Source: Flammeovirga pacifica (GTDB lineage Bacteria; Bacteroidota; Bacteroidia; Cytophagales; Flammeovirgaceae). From it: a stretch of 64,000 bases of DNA. A program made the position numbers and the translations under genes. Positions 1-9,192 of this stretch are shown here, one piece after another. The stretch spans positions 1,083,429 through 1,147,428 of the forward strand of contig NZ_JRYR02000002.1 in assembly GCF_000807855.2 (NCBI RefSeq), written 5' to 3'. Every line of letters begins with the position of its first letter. The first letter of the stretch is position 1. Below the pieces are notes generated by a model that did no database searches, was not told where the DNA came from, and was given only the letters and a program-made list of their open reading frames with translations.

Positions 1-1
1 T

Positions 2-25
2 TGTAACGTCCTAAAATAAGTTGAC
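2..25 (+). repeat. Left terminal inverted repeat of the IS3 element
   Basis: This 24-bp arm begins TGTAACGTCC and ends AAGTTGAC. It pairs with 1354-1377 on the opposite strand; mismatches cluster near the tip (positions 3-6). Confidence 0.8.
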
Positions 26-42
26 TAAATTGTAATAAATTT

Positions 43-1328
43 ATGTCAAACACCAGAAAAGCAAAATCTTCAGAATCCCCAATATCTTACAGCTTATCAT
101 TCAAACAAAAGGTTGTAGAAGAATTTGAAAGTGGGCTTTATACAAAAGCAGCTCTTCATAGAAAATATTCGATTGCAGGTCATAGTACAATTGCTCGTTG
201 GTTAAGAAAATATGGTAAATTGTCTCACACAAAATATAAATCCATAGGACGACCAATGAAAGATAAAGAGCAACAGCGTATAAAAGACCTTGAGGCATCA
301 TTACGACAAACAGAAAAAGAGTTAGAAAAAGCTTTAAAACAAAAAGATGCAGAATTAGATGCATACAAAAAGTTTATCGAGATAGCTGAAAGAGAATTGA
401 ATATTAAGATTGTAAAAAAGTCTGGTACCAAGCAGTTCAAGAAATAAAAACAGAAAATGCTTTAACAACAGAGCAATTATGTCAACTGTTTGGTTATACA
501 AAACAAGCTTTCTATAAGCGTTCTACTAAGAAGTCACAATCAAAAGACTATCTTGATCAAGTAAAACAAGAAGTAATGAAATACAGGTCGTTACTTCCAA
601 AATTAGGAGGAAGAAAACTACATTATTTGATGCAAGATTTTTTGTCTTCTAATCAAATAAAAATGGGTAGGGATCAGTTGTTCAAATATTTAAGAGAATC
701 TAATTTACTAGTAAGTAGAAAACAAAAGTATCATAAAACAACGAATTCAAAACACTGGATGCGTAAATATCCAAATTGTGTAAAAGGACTTCATATTCAT
801 CGTCCTGAGCAAGTATGGGTAGCTGATATCACTTATTTAACTTGTAATACAAAGCACCATTACTTACATTTAATTACAGATGCTTACTCTAAACGTATTG
901 TAGGTTATAAATTATCTAATAACATGCAGGCTGAAACCACTGTAGAAGCATTAGAAATGGCTTTAAAGGGTCGTATATATGATGAAAAATTGATACATCA
1001 CTCAGATAGAGGACTTCAATATTGCAGTCAGTTATATACAAAAATTTTAAACGCGAATGATATTAAAATCAGTATGACTGAACAAGCTGATCCTTATGAA
1101 AATGCAATAGCAGAAAGGGTTAATGGAATACTTAAAGATGAATTCCTTCTTGATATTCATTTTGGAAGTAAAGAAATTATGGAAACACAAGTTAAAGAGT
1201 CAATTGCTCTATATAACCAAACTAGACCTCATTTTTCTATAGGTCTTTTAACTCCAAACCAAGCTCATTTACAACAAAAGGTGAAGTTGAAAAAATGGAA
1301 AAAGAAAACCCATCTACAAGCAATATGA
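43..1328 (+). CDS. IS3-family transposase OrfAB, made by -1 frameshift
   Basis: OrfA (43-447, 134 residues) is an HTH DNA-binding protein with a C-terminal coiled-coil/leucine-zipper stretch. OrfB lies in the -1 frame and has the retroviral-integrase-type catalytic core: Asp in VWVADITYL, Asp in HHSDRGLQY and Glu in AIAERVNGILKDE. The slippery heptamer A AAA AAG sits at 414-420 in the OrfA frame. Slipping there opens a frame without stops from 420 through the first OrfB ATG (576) to the stop at 1328, giving a fusion of about 428 residues. That is the usual size and expression mode for this family. OrfB has no obvious independent start upstream of 576, so the fusion is the likely active transposase. 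It cuts and joins the element's ends during transposition. Confidence 0.9.
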
Positions 1329-1353
1329 AGATGGGTATAATGTATTTTTAACT

Positions 1354-1377
1354 GTCAACTTTTTTCAGGACAAGTCA
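1354..1377 (-). repeat. Right terminal inverted repeat of the IS3 element
   Basis: Read on the minus strand it starts TGACTTGTCC and ends AAGTTGAC, matching the left repeat at 18 of 24 positions. Confidence 0.8.
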
Positions 1378-1399
1378 TCTGATAAATATCAAATAAGAA

Positions 1400-3091
1400 C
1401 TAAGGAATCAACTCCGTTACACAACTTACTTCCTTTCCATCAAAAGCAACCCCTACCAGCATAAGATCTGTTTTGTAATTTTCTTTTAGTGTAGTCATGT
1501 ATTTTGAAGAATGAATTTGTTGCATAGCTTCTTGAGCCAATTCCTTTAAAGGAGGAGAGCTTCTCTTTAGTTTTTTAAACTCCAATACCCAACCTCTAGG
1601 GTCGTTGTTATCTTTTGGGTAGATCATTAAATCGGCTCTTCCAAGTCCTGTTTCTGGGTTGGATTTTACTATAAATCGAGTAGAGAGATGAGCCATTAAT
1701 CCTAATATAAAAGCATGGTAGACTTTTTCAGGTAGAGAACCTCTGTGTTGTACATCATGGAAACTAAACGAGGTCAGCATATATTCCGATAAAGCATATT
1801 CGAACTCCTTAGCGTCTTGATCAAGTAAGGCAGAAAGAATTGTACTTTCGCTTACTTCAGTGGATTTTGAAAGTAAGCGTTCGAGCATTTTTTCATAAAC
1901 AATCATCACCTCCTCATTTGGAATTTTTAAACCGTAATGTGTTTTTCTCCCATCATTTTTAGTATATGTGGTAGTCAAATACCCATTAAAAAGCAACAAT
2001 CCTAACACGGTTTCTTGCTTACCATTATCCAAATCTTGAAAAATGGTTGTTTCATCAATCTCACATTCCATCACCTGCCCATCGATAAAACCAGTTAGCT
2101 TTTTTTCCAGATCAGCGTTAGCATTGGTAAGCAAAACCTCAATCAATTCGTTGGCAGAAGTATTTACCCAATAGGGTTTAAAGCCTTCATCATGCTTGTC
2201 GACAAAGTTTAAAATTGACCAAGGGTTATACATTCCTGTGTGTTGACCGATTTTATAACCGTTGTACCATTTTTTAATCTCCTCGAAAGCGGGACTGATA
2301 TTTACCTCTTGAAGCAGCTTTTTAACTTCCTCTTCCGTCAAGCCAAATTTATCTGCGCTTTGGTTTTCTAAAACAGTACTTACTACAAGGTTATTCAATC
2401 CAGAGAATATACTTTCTTTAGCTACACGAAGAATTCCAGTGATAACGCCTTTAAATAAATGATCATTGTCTTTAAAACCTCCAGAAAGGAAACCTCTCAT
2501 AAATGAGATCATTTCTTGATAGTAACCTGCTTCCCACGATTTGATGATACAAGAGTCGTATTCGTCGATTAAGATGACTACTTTTTGATTATATACTTTA
2601 GATAAAATTTTACTTGCAGTTTTTAAAAAATTCTCTAAATCAACTAGTTTCCAGTTGTCTTTAGTTAAGTCTTTTAAAATATTCTTTTCAGATATGGTTA
2701 AAAGGTTTGATTGAAGTATTTCTTCATTTTCTTCAAGCCATTCAACACAAAGAACTTTAATTTTATAAATGGCATCCTCAAAAGTATTCTTTTTAATATC
2801 TTTTAAAGACAGATAAATCACAGGATATTTCCCCTGATGTTTCCACGCCTCCGATTGTCTTATTTTTAATTGATCAAAAAGAACTTTATTTTCTTCCCCT
2901 TTTTTGATATCAAAGAAAGCATGAAGCATCGACATATTTAATGTCTTGCCAAAACGTCTAGGACGAGGTATGAGAATAGATATAGCATTACTCTCAATAA
3001 TGTCTTCAATAAATAGAGATTTATCGATATAATAGTAATCGTCTTGTATTACTCTTTTAAAATCTGATATGCCAATCGGAAATTTTCTCAT
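1400..3091 (-). CDS. AAA-ATPase-like protein with PD-(D/E)XK nuclease domain
   Basis: This 563-residue protein has the architecture common in Bacteroidota: an N-terminal AAA-ATPase-like domain (PF09820 type) and a C-terminal PD-(D/E)XK nuclease-like domain (DUF1703, PF08011 type). The N-terminus carries the family signature around FPIGISDF and YYIDKS. The P-loop is PRPRRFGKT at about residues 42-50, and the Walker B segment VVILIDEYDS is near residue 175. The nuclease-like core is GRADLMIY near 485, followed by VLEFKKLK with the E-x-K pair. These proteins occur in many variable copies per genome; their role is unproven, with links to mobile DNA or defence suspected. It starts 64 bp after the LRR lipoprotein gene, so it may be third in that operon. 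An IS3 copy abuts its 3' end without damaging it. Confidence 0.8.
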   Translation of the reverse strand: MRKFPIGISDFKRVIQDDYYYIDKSLFIEDIIESNAISILIPRPRRFGKTLNMSMLHAFFDIKKGEENKVLFDQLKIRQSEAWKHQGKYPVIYLSLKDIKKNTFEDAIYKIKVLCVEWLEENEEILQSNLLTISEKNILKDLTKDNWKLVDLENFLKTASKILSKVYNQKVVILIDEYDSCIIKSWEAGYYQEMISFMRGFLSGGFKDNDHLFKGVITGILRVAKESIFSGLNNLVVSTVLENQSADKFGLTEEEVKKLLQEVNISPAFEEIKKWYNGYKIGQHTGMYNPWSILNFVDKHDEGFKPYWVNTSANELIEVLLTNANADLEKKLTGFIDGQVMECEIDETTIFQDLDNGKQETVLGLLLFNGYLTTTYTKNDGRKTHYGLKIPNEEVMIVYEKMLERLLSKSTEVSESTILSALLDQDAKEFEYALSEYMLTSFSFHDVQHRGSLPEKVYHAFILGLMAHLSTRFIVKSNPETGLGRADLMIYPKDNNDPRGWVLEFKKLKRSSPPLKELAQEAMQQIHSSKYMTTLKENYKTDLMLVGVAFDGKEVSCVTELIP

Positions 3092-3155
3092 GCAATTTTA
3101 TTCTTTTTGTAAAGATAAGAAATAATACATTTCTCGATCTTCCCATAAATTTTTA

Positions 3156-4397
3156 TTAAAACACCTCCAACGCCTCCATATCATACACCGGATTCCCATA
3201 CAACCGAACGCCCTTTAATTTCAGGCAATTATCTAAAGCTCTTGGAATTACCTTAATATCATTATGCTCCATTATAAGTATAGATAATTCTTTTAGACGA
3301 CCTATACCATCGGGAATCTTTTGAATATTACCCCTAGATAAGTTTAAAATATTGAGATTATACATATTACCAATGCCTGTAATATCGGTGATTTGATGAT
3401 CGGTGACATCTAAATTATGGCAAGTACTGTAAAAAATACCTGATGGCATAGCTTTCCATTTTGTCTCCCTTGCGGTAATTGCGCCGACCATCATTCCTTT
3501 AGGGACACTCTTTAAATTATAACAGCGATTTAAATCTAAAGCTCCTATATGTATTTTGTTCATACTACTCGGAAGCGCGGTTAATCGACTGCATCCGCTT
3601 AAAGTGATCCCCCAAAACCGGTTGATATTACCAATTGAGTGGGGGAGCTTCACTAGATTTTTACAGTTTGCAAGATTGAGATCTTCCAGTTTTTGAAGGT
3701 TACCGAAGTTTTCAGGAAGATATTTTGCAGTGCTGTTAGATAAGTCAAGTTCTATTAACTTTTCAAGTTGATCAATATATTTAAAGCTCTTTAATTCTGC
3801 ACAAAGAACTTTTAATTTAAATGAGCCTATATCTGAAGGGAGTTCATCGTTTGATATAGTTAAAATTCTTAAATCTTTAAACTTGTAGAGGACTTTTGGA
3901 AAACCCGTTATTTGTGAACCCTTTATATAAATACCTATCAAATCTATTTCTTCCAAGAAATCTGGTAAAACACTTACTTCAGTATTTTCAACATCTAATT
4001 GTTTTAGATTTTTACAATTCACAATAAATTCTGGAATCTCTTTAACAGGATTGCCATATACTGTAAGTATTTTTAATGAATCAAATTCTGTAATAAACTC
4101 TGGTATCTCCTCTATATTACAATCTCTTATGGTGATCTGCTCTAACTTTTTAAACGCTAAAAGCTCTTCTGGAAATTCTGTGAGATCTGATGCATTTTCA
4201 ATTGTTACTGATATTACATGATTTTCATCATCATCCATATCGTAACGTACTTTAGATACACTCGATTCATTAGGGTAGTACTTTTTATATAATTGTTTTA
4301 TTACTTCTTCTTCATTCATAGTTCTATAATTTGTACAATTTGTAAATGCTAATAAAATCAGTACTACACTAATAAGGTTTATATACTTGTTTCCCAT
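3156..4397 (-). CDS. Leucine-rich-repeat lipoprotein, candidate immunity protein
   Basis: The 413-residue product has a lipoprotein signal peptide (lipobox ending in Cys21, LLAFTNC), so it should be membrane-anchored and exported. The rest is about a dozen leucine-rich repeats of bacterial type, visible as recurring L-x-x-L-x-(L/I)-x-x-(N/C) with LPxxIG linkers. Such repeats form a curved protein-binding surface. The start codon lies inside the end of the upstream 1378-residue gene (29-bp overlap), so the two are translationally coupled. A large modular protein followed by an overlapping small exported binding protein resembles an effector/immunity pair, but this is inference from context only. 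An alternative is a structural or adhesion partner. Confidence 0.7.
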   Translation of the reverse strand: MGNKYINLISVVLILLAFTNCTNYRTMNEEEVIKQLYKKYYPNESSVSKVRYDMDDDENHVISVTIENASDLTEFPEELLAFKKLEQITIRDCNIEEIPEFITEFDSLKILTVYGNPVKEIPEFIVNCKNLKQLDVENTEVSVLPDFLEEIDLIGIYIKGSQITGFPKVLYKFKDLRILTISNDELPSDIGSFKLKVLCAELKSFKYIDQLEKLIELDLSNSTAKYLPENFGNLQKLEDLNLANCKNLVKLPHSIGNINRFWGITLSGCSRLTALPSSMNKIHIGALDLNRCYNLKSVPKGMMVGAITARETKWKAMPSGIFYSTCHNLDVTDHQITDITGIGNMYNLNILNLSRGNIQKIPDGIGRLKELSILIMEHNDIKVIPRALDNCLKLKGVRLYGNPVYDMEALEVF

Positions 4398-7300
4398 AAA
4401 CTATATTTTCTAACATTAATGGATATAAAACATCTTGCTCAAATTTTGATAAAAAGTATTCATCAGTTTTGATATTTTTATTCATCAAAAGACTCTTCAT
4501 AAACTCTGATAGGTTATGATCTTCATCAAAAGTTAATTGGATATTTTTGCTTTCTCGGTTTTCTGTCCTATGCAAAAACCTAACAATATGTTCGATTTTT
4601 CCTAAATACAAATCCGCTTGCTCTGGTGAAAGATCATCAATAGGACATTCGGACCATTTTGCTTGTTCTGGTAGTATTTTATCTTTCTTCAATGCAGAAG
4701 CATATGCAATCACAGCTGTTTTCACTTTGTCCCCAAAGTTTCTTGCAATGGCATTCATTTCAGAGGCATTCTCATCTTTCTGTCCAGAAAAACGATCAAC
4801 TCCTCTAGTGGTTTTGTATGTAGACCATTGACTGCTTGCCTTTTCCTCTCCCAGTATCTTGTCTCTGATCGCTATAAATCTGGGATCGTTACTGCCATAA
4901 GTTTGAAAAAGTTCCGAAGAGGTGATTGGAGGTTGATACCTCAAACTTTCTACATTTTTCATCAGATGAGATTTTATACAGCTCAGAAGACTTCTCTGAC
5001 CATCAGAAAAGTCACTCATATTGATTGGAGTCATATAATTTTGTCCCCCCTCCAATTCATTCATAATATTAGAGATTAGGCTACTGAATTGCTTCTTTTC
5101 TTCACTCCAACCTCCCTGATAAAAATCTTCTAGTACTTTATCCTGAAATAAATGTTTCTGACGTTCATAACGATTACTTATTGCTTGGGTATACTCCTTT
5201 AAACGTTTTATATTTTGGGGAGAAATTCGGGAGAACACTTCTTCCAACCCCTTGCTTTTTAGTTCTTTTAAGGCATCCTGAATAAATTTATCAAAATATA
5301 CCTTTTCCGACTGATTCAAACGTTGTAAACCTTCTTTAAAAATACCGTTATTGACAATGGAAGCATAGCTAATCGTATTTGTTCCCAAAAATTCCATTAC
5401 TTCCACCTCTCCGGTTACTTTTCCCGTTAAACCCGCAAAGCCTTTTTTAGTTCCAATTTTCGCTTCAGCAGAACCACCAACAATGCCTCTAAAATAGAGC
5501 ATTTTGTATTCATTGTCTATTTCTTGGAAATTGGCTACTAACCTTGTATAACTTTTAGTTTTTTTATCGGTAATTAATTTTCGATTTTCTTTAACTCTTA
5601 TGGAATTATCCTTCAGATGTTTCTTGAAAAGGTCAGTGAGTTTTTGCTTCAGTGAGTCTCTTTTTAATTTTATCTCTGTAGTTCTAACTTTTCTTAAAGC
5701 CGCTTGTTGTTTATTATAAATAGGCCGCCACTGTTTTCTACTTTGACCTTGATTTTTAAGACTTTCAACGATTTCTCCACTTTTTTTAGCAGCAGCTTTT
5801 TGTTTTTTGATATTGTCCTGTCGAACACTCTGTACATCGCCATACATTTTTTTTTGATTGACTGCCTCTTGAAGTACTTTGCTTTCACTAAAAAGACCTT
5901 TCTTCTCAGGCATAGCATTTTTAACCATGCCAAACGTCATTAGATCATTTTTGATCACTTTCAATAGATCAAGCATGTCGTCTCCTGGTAAAGTGAGACT
6001 TATACTCATATAATTACCGAGGTTACTTTGGTTCGTACTGAATAGTACATCAGTAAAATTGAATTTTAGTTTGTAATCCCCAATAGAAACTTCTACATAT
6101 GAGGTGATCGTTTTATCCTCTTCAATGGCTTGTTTAAGGATGTTATCATAGTCATCATCAATGATCAGGTCTTCCATTGTGGTAACACCTTTCATTCCGT
6201 AACTCTCTGCATATTTGTATTCCCTACCCCCTTTCGCACTTCCTATGCCCACAACACCTGCTTCCAATTCCCCATGACCCGCTACTCGAACTTTTCGGGT
6301 ATATCCTTTGGCCAGTTCATCCCAAACACCGTTTTCTTTATTTCTTTCATTCTCCCAGTATGAATCATTCAATCCACTTTTTTCCAAAGCATCATCCAGC
6401 TCATATGTTTTCATAAAACTGTAGAGCGACCTTTCAAAAAAGGCCAAAAAATGATTGGCGGAAGAGTAGCTTCCATTTAAGGAGTTGAAATGCCCAAGAT
6501 CGAAAGTCATTTTTCCTCCTCCACTTACCCCAGCATTGGCTAGGCCTTTGTTACCTACTCCAATACTACTATTAAAAAAGCACTGGGAAATCACATCAAA
6601 ACTACGGGTATCTCCGGAACCCAATTCTATATTACCTCCAGTAGTTATTCCTACATAAATGAATGCAGTTATTTGAGCATTGATGCTTAGAGTAATATCC
6701 AGCGTTAAATTGTAAGTCCTTGTATTGTCGTCACACTCATCAATTTTATCCTTTATCAATTGTTTTAATTCTTGATAGTCGTTACAGTGAACAGGTATTC
6801 TTTTGTATTCTCCCTGTTGCTTTTGAACTTTTATTCCTTTTTCGCCCCAACGGTCATAGATATAAAAAGTCTGACCATTCAATGGAAAAAAGTAATTAGG
6901 AAGAGTAACAATATCTCCTTCCTGAAGCCAGTGGGAATCCGTTCCTATAAGGTATTGTCCGTTTTCAGCAAAACCATCCCACCAGTTCGATAGCATCAAA
7001 TCTTCCTTTTTGATGTTGAACCGTTTTAAAATACCTGAAATAGTATCTCCCTCCGAAACCATATAGGCATATTCTCCCGTGTCCTGATAACGTATTAGCT
7101 CACCATTCGCATAAGGGATATTTATACCTTCCTCCTTTTTAAAAGTCTTTTCCTTATGAAGGATTTCATCAAGGGAATAGGATAGATCTTCAACATATAC
7201 AGTATCCATCCAATTAATCTGATTTATGTTTGGTAGTAGATAAGACAATTGATCTGCTATTTCCATCTCAGTCAGAAGCTCCATCAGACTTTTCTCAATA

Positions 7301-8505
7301 AATTGTTCTGACTGGAGAAGAGTTGCCACCGAGGCAGCGTTCATTTCCAATTTTTCCAACTCGGTTTGAATACCTTTCATGACCCTTTTTCTTACCTGAG
7401 GCATTTTAGGCATTTTGCCATAAGCTTCCCATCCATCAAGGCGAGTTTTAATTGTTGAAGGATCTATTTTATAGCGAGAAGCAATTTGATATTCCTCATA
7501 GTATTGAAGTATATTTTGTGCAATATGATCGTAATCCAGAGGTAATTCCCCTTTATTGGTATTGGGTAAAAGTTGAAGCCATTTTTTTCTGTGCTCGGGC
7601 AATTCCTTTACCAACCATTCTTTTATTCCCTTTTCCTCAGGATATAATCTTTTAAAAGTAGATTCCAACTTTTCAATAGAAGGGGGATGGTTATTTATTT
7701 TTGCAAGAACATCAAAAAACTCATCCTCATCTGGACCAGAAAAAACTTGGTAGAGATCTAAGATAGTGTGATGTGGCATTATACTATCTTTAACAATCGA
7801 AAATAGTGCCTGAGGACCTATAGACGATGACATTAGATCTGTCTTTGCCTGTATGTATTTAGTCGTTCTATATTTTAAACTTAACTCAGAATACATCTTT
7901 TTTACCAGCTCTTCGTAATTCAGATTCTTAGGTTGAGTATTCTGATACTTTTTATAATGCTGATCCAATTGCATTGAAAACTTAGATTGTATTTTCAACT
8001 CAGCAGAAAGATCTTCCAAACTTTTTACAACATATTTTGAATGACTGATATAATGACCTTTGGAGTTTTGTGTTTGAGAAAATACAGTTTCCTTATTGAA
8101 AGCATCATAACCTCCTGCTTCATTATTATTGTAAGGTATTGAAACAACAGAGGAAGAGGTATGGATAAAACTAATGCCATTAAAATGGGTGTTCAAACGG
8201 TCTTTTAGTTTTTCAAAGATACTATTGGGTAGTTGCAATTCATATTCTATAAATGGATTGTCCCAATTGAGCTTCAGAACACAGGGCCGTTGAATGTCCT
8301 CATCATGATAATACCCTTTATCGTAATAAAAAGTAAAGGAAATATCGTTATCTAGACCTCTATCAAAATTACAATCTACAAAAATGTAAATAGGAGGTGG
8401 ATCTTTGGGATCTATCTTTTTTCTTTCCTGAAAAAGATAGCCTGATGAATAAGTTTTATGGCTAAGATCTGAAGTTTTCTTTGTTTTTTGAGCGAATTCA
8501 GACAT
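4369..8505 (-). CDS. Large LysM-containing protein of unknown function, candidate effector
   Basis: This 1378-residue protein has no signal peptide or membrane segment that I can see. A LysM-like module (YMVSEGDTISGILKRFNI) lies at about residues 475-525, implying peptidoglycan or chitin-type glycan binding. Around 600-780 is a glycine-rich, beta-strand-rich region. From about 880 to 1000 it is very basic and coiled-coil-like, and the C-terminal 300 residues are helical and charged. Absence of a Sec signal, large size, an internal LysM and an overlapping downstream exported LRR protein fit a cargo of a contractile or type VI-like machine, or a polymorphic toxin. I recognise no nuclease or lipase motif and no secretion genes are in the window, so the function stays open. 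Its upstream region (8506-9192) is shared with a divergent gene. Confidence 0.55.
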   Translation of the reverse strand: MSEFAQKTKKTSDLSHKTYSSGYLFQERKKIDPKDPPPIYIFVDCNFDRGLDNDISFTFYYDKGYYHDEDIQRPCVLKLNWDNPFIEYELQLPNSIFEKLKDRLNTHFNGISFIHTSSSVVSIPYNNNEAGGYDAFNKETVFSQTQNSKGHYISHSKYVVKSLEDLSAELKIQSKFSMQLDQHYKKYQNTQPKNLNYEELVKKMYSELSLKYRTTKYIQAKTDLMSSSIGPQALFSIVKDSIMPHHTILDLYQVFSGPDEDEFFDVLAKINNHPPSIEKLESTFKRLYPEEKGIKEWLVKELPEHRKKWLQLLPNTNKGELPLDYDHIAQNILQYYEEYQIASRYKIDPSTIKTRLDGWEAYGKMPKMPQVRKRVMKGIQTELEKLEMNAASVATLLQSEQFIEKSLMELLTEMEIADQLSYLLPNINQINWMDTVYVEDLSYSLDEILHKEKTFKKEEGINIPYANGELIRYQDTGEYAYMVSEGDTISGILKRFNIKKEDLMLSNWWDGFAENGQYLIGTDSHWLQEGDIVTLPNYFFPLNGQTFYIYDRWGEKGIKVQKQQGEYKRIPVHCNDYQELKQLIKDKIDECDDNTRTYNLTLDITLSINAQITAFIYVGITTGGNIELGSGDTRSFDVISQCFFNSSIGVGNKGLANAGVSGGGKMTFDLGHFNSLNGSYSSANHFLAFFERSLYSFMKTYELDDALEKSGLNDSYWENERNKENGVWDELAKGYTRKVRVAGHGELEAGVVGIGSAKGGREYKYAESYGMKGVTTMEDLIIDDDYDNILKQAIEEDKTITSYVEVSIGDYKLKFNFTDVLFSTNQSNLGNYMSISLTLPGDDMLDLLKVIKNDLMTFGMVKNAMPEKKGLFSESKVLQEAVNQKKMYGDVQSVRQDNIKKQKAAAKKSGEIVESLKNQGQSRKQWRPIYNKQQAALRKVRTTEIKLKRDSLKQKLTDLFKKHLKDNSIRVKENRKLITDKKTKSYTRLVANFQEIDNEYKMLYFRGIVGGSAEAKIGTKKGFAGLTGKVTGEVEVMEFLGTNTISYASIVNNGIFKEGLQRLNQSEKVYFDKFIQDALKELKSKGLEEVFSRISPQNIKRLKEYTQAISNRYERQKHLFQDKVLEDFYQGGWSEEKKQFSSLISNIMNELEGGQNYMTPINMSDFSDGQRSLLSCIKSHLMKNVESLRYQPPITSSELFQTYGSNDPRFIAIRDKILGEEKASSQWSTYKTTRGVDRFSGQKDENASEMNAIARNFGDKVKTAVIAYASALKKDKILPEQAKWSECPIDDLSPEQADLYLGKIEHIVRFLHRTENRESKNIQLTFDEDHNLSEFMKSLLMNKNIKTDEYFLSKFEQDVLYPLMLENIVYGKQVYKPY

Positions 8506-9192
8506 GTAAAATAATTAGTCTTGTTAAGCGTAAAAAGATTGTACAGATTTTTTGTACTAAACGAATGTAAACGATTTGTGCGCTTGCTTTTGCAATACTA
8601 AGGTATATTCTATTCCTTTTTTTTCAAAATAAACAGTCCTATTTAGGAATAACTAGGATAAATACAAGTAGACAATAGATTTAGAAGAAGCTATTTCTGT
8701 ATTTGAAAAGTAAGAATCTTTCTTTTTCAAATAAGGATAAGCAAAATATATGTGCTGATAGCTTAGGTAAGTTTACGATAGGATAACCCGAATAGATGAA
8801 TACTTCCTTCTATAATATACAAGTATTAAAAGTATATGCTTTATGTTACTTACATGTTAATAAAAAATTAGACAACGTTTATTTATAAATATTTTGTTAT
8901 TATAACTCATTTAGTTAGTACTAATTTAAATATCAGAAAGCATATATAGCGCTGTAAGTCAATTATCAAAAAATATTAAAATTGAATTATTTATAGATTC
9001 TATTGTGAACTACAAATAAAATGAGCAAATAAATTAAAAATTACGTCCTGTATTTTTTTAATAATTTGATTAAACATTACATTCGGTCTGCGAAATAAAG
9101 CTAAACTTATTTTTTCGTAATACGACAATAATTTTTTTAAATAGCGTAATGTACTCAATCGATTCGCTAAAACTGAAATAAATTTTACAAAC
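8506..9192. other. Divergent intergenic region, no gene seen
   Basis: About 690 bp of A+T-rich DNA separate the divergent starts at 8505 and 9193. Short reading frames here have no recognisable content. A small inverted repeat GTAC...GTAC lies near 8537-8556. Promoters for both flanking genes must lie here, but I cannot point to convincing -33/-7 elements. Confidence 0.4.

Larger units (their letters stand above)
2..1377 (+). mobile_element. Complete IS3-family insertion sequence
   Basis: Imperfect terminal inverted repeats of 24 bp lie at 2-25 and 1354-1377; 18 of 24 positions match and both ends follow the TG...CA rule of IS3 elements. Between them are an HTH OrfA and a DDE OrfB joined by a -1 frameshift signal. 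The right end falls about 20 bp beyond the stop codon of the minus-strand ATPase gene. The target duplication cannot be tested because only one base lies left of the element; that T is compatible with a TCT duplication on the right. The element looks intact and potentially active. Confidence 0.9.

Noticed and set aside
8506-9192. Small gene or RNA in the 690-bp divergent gap
   Set aside because: Only A+T-rich sequence and weak hairpins; nothing that I could support.
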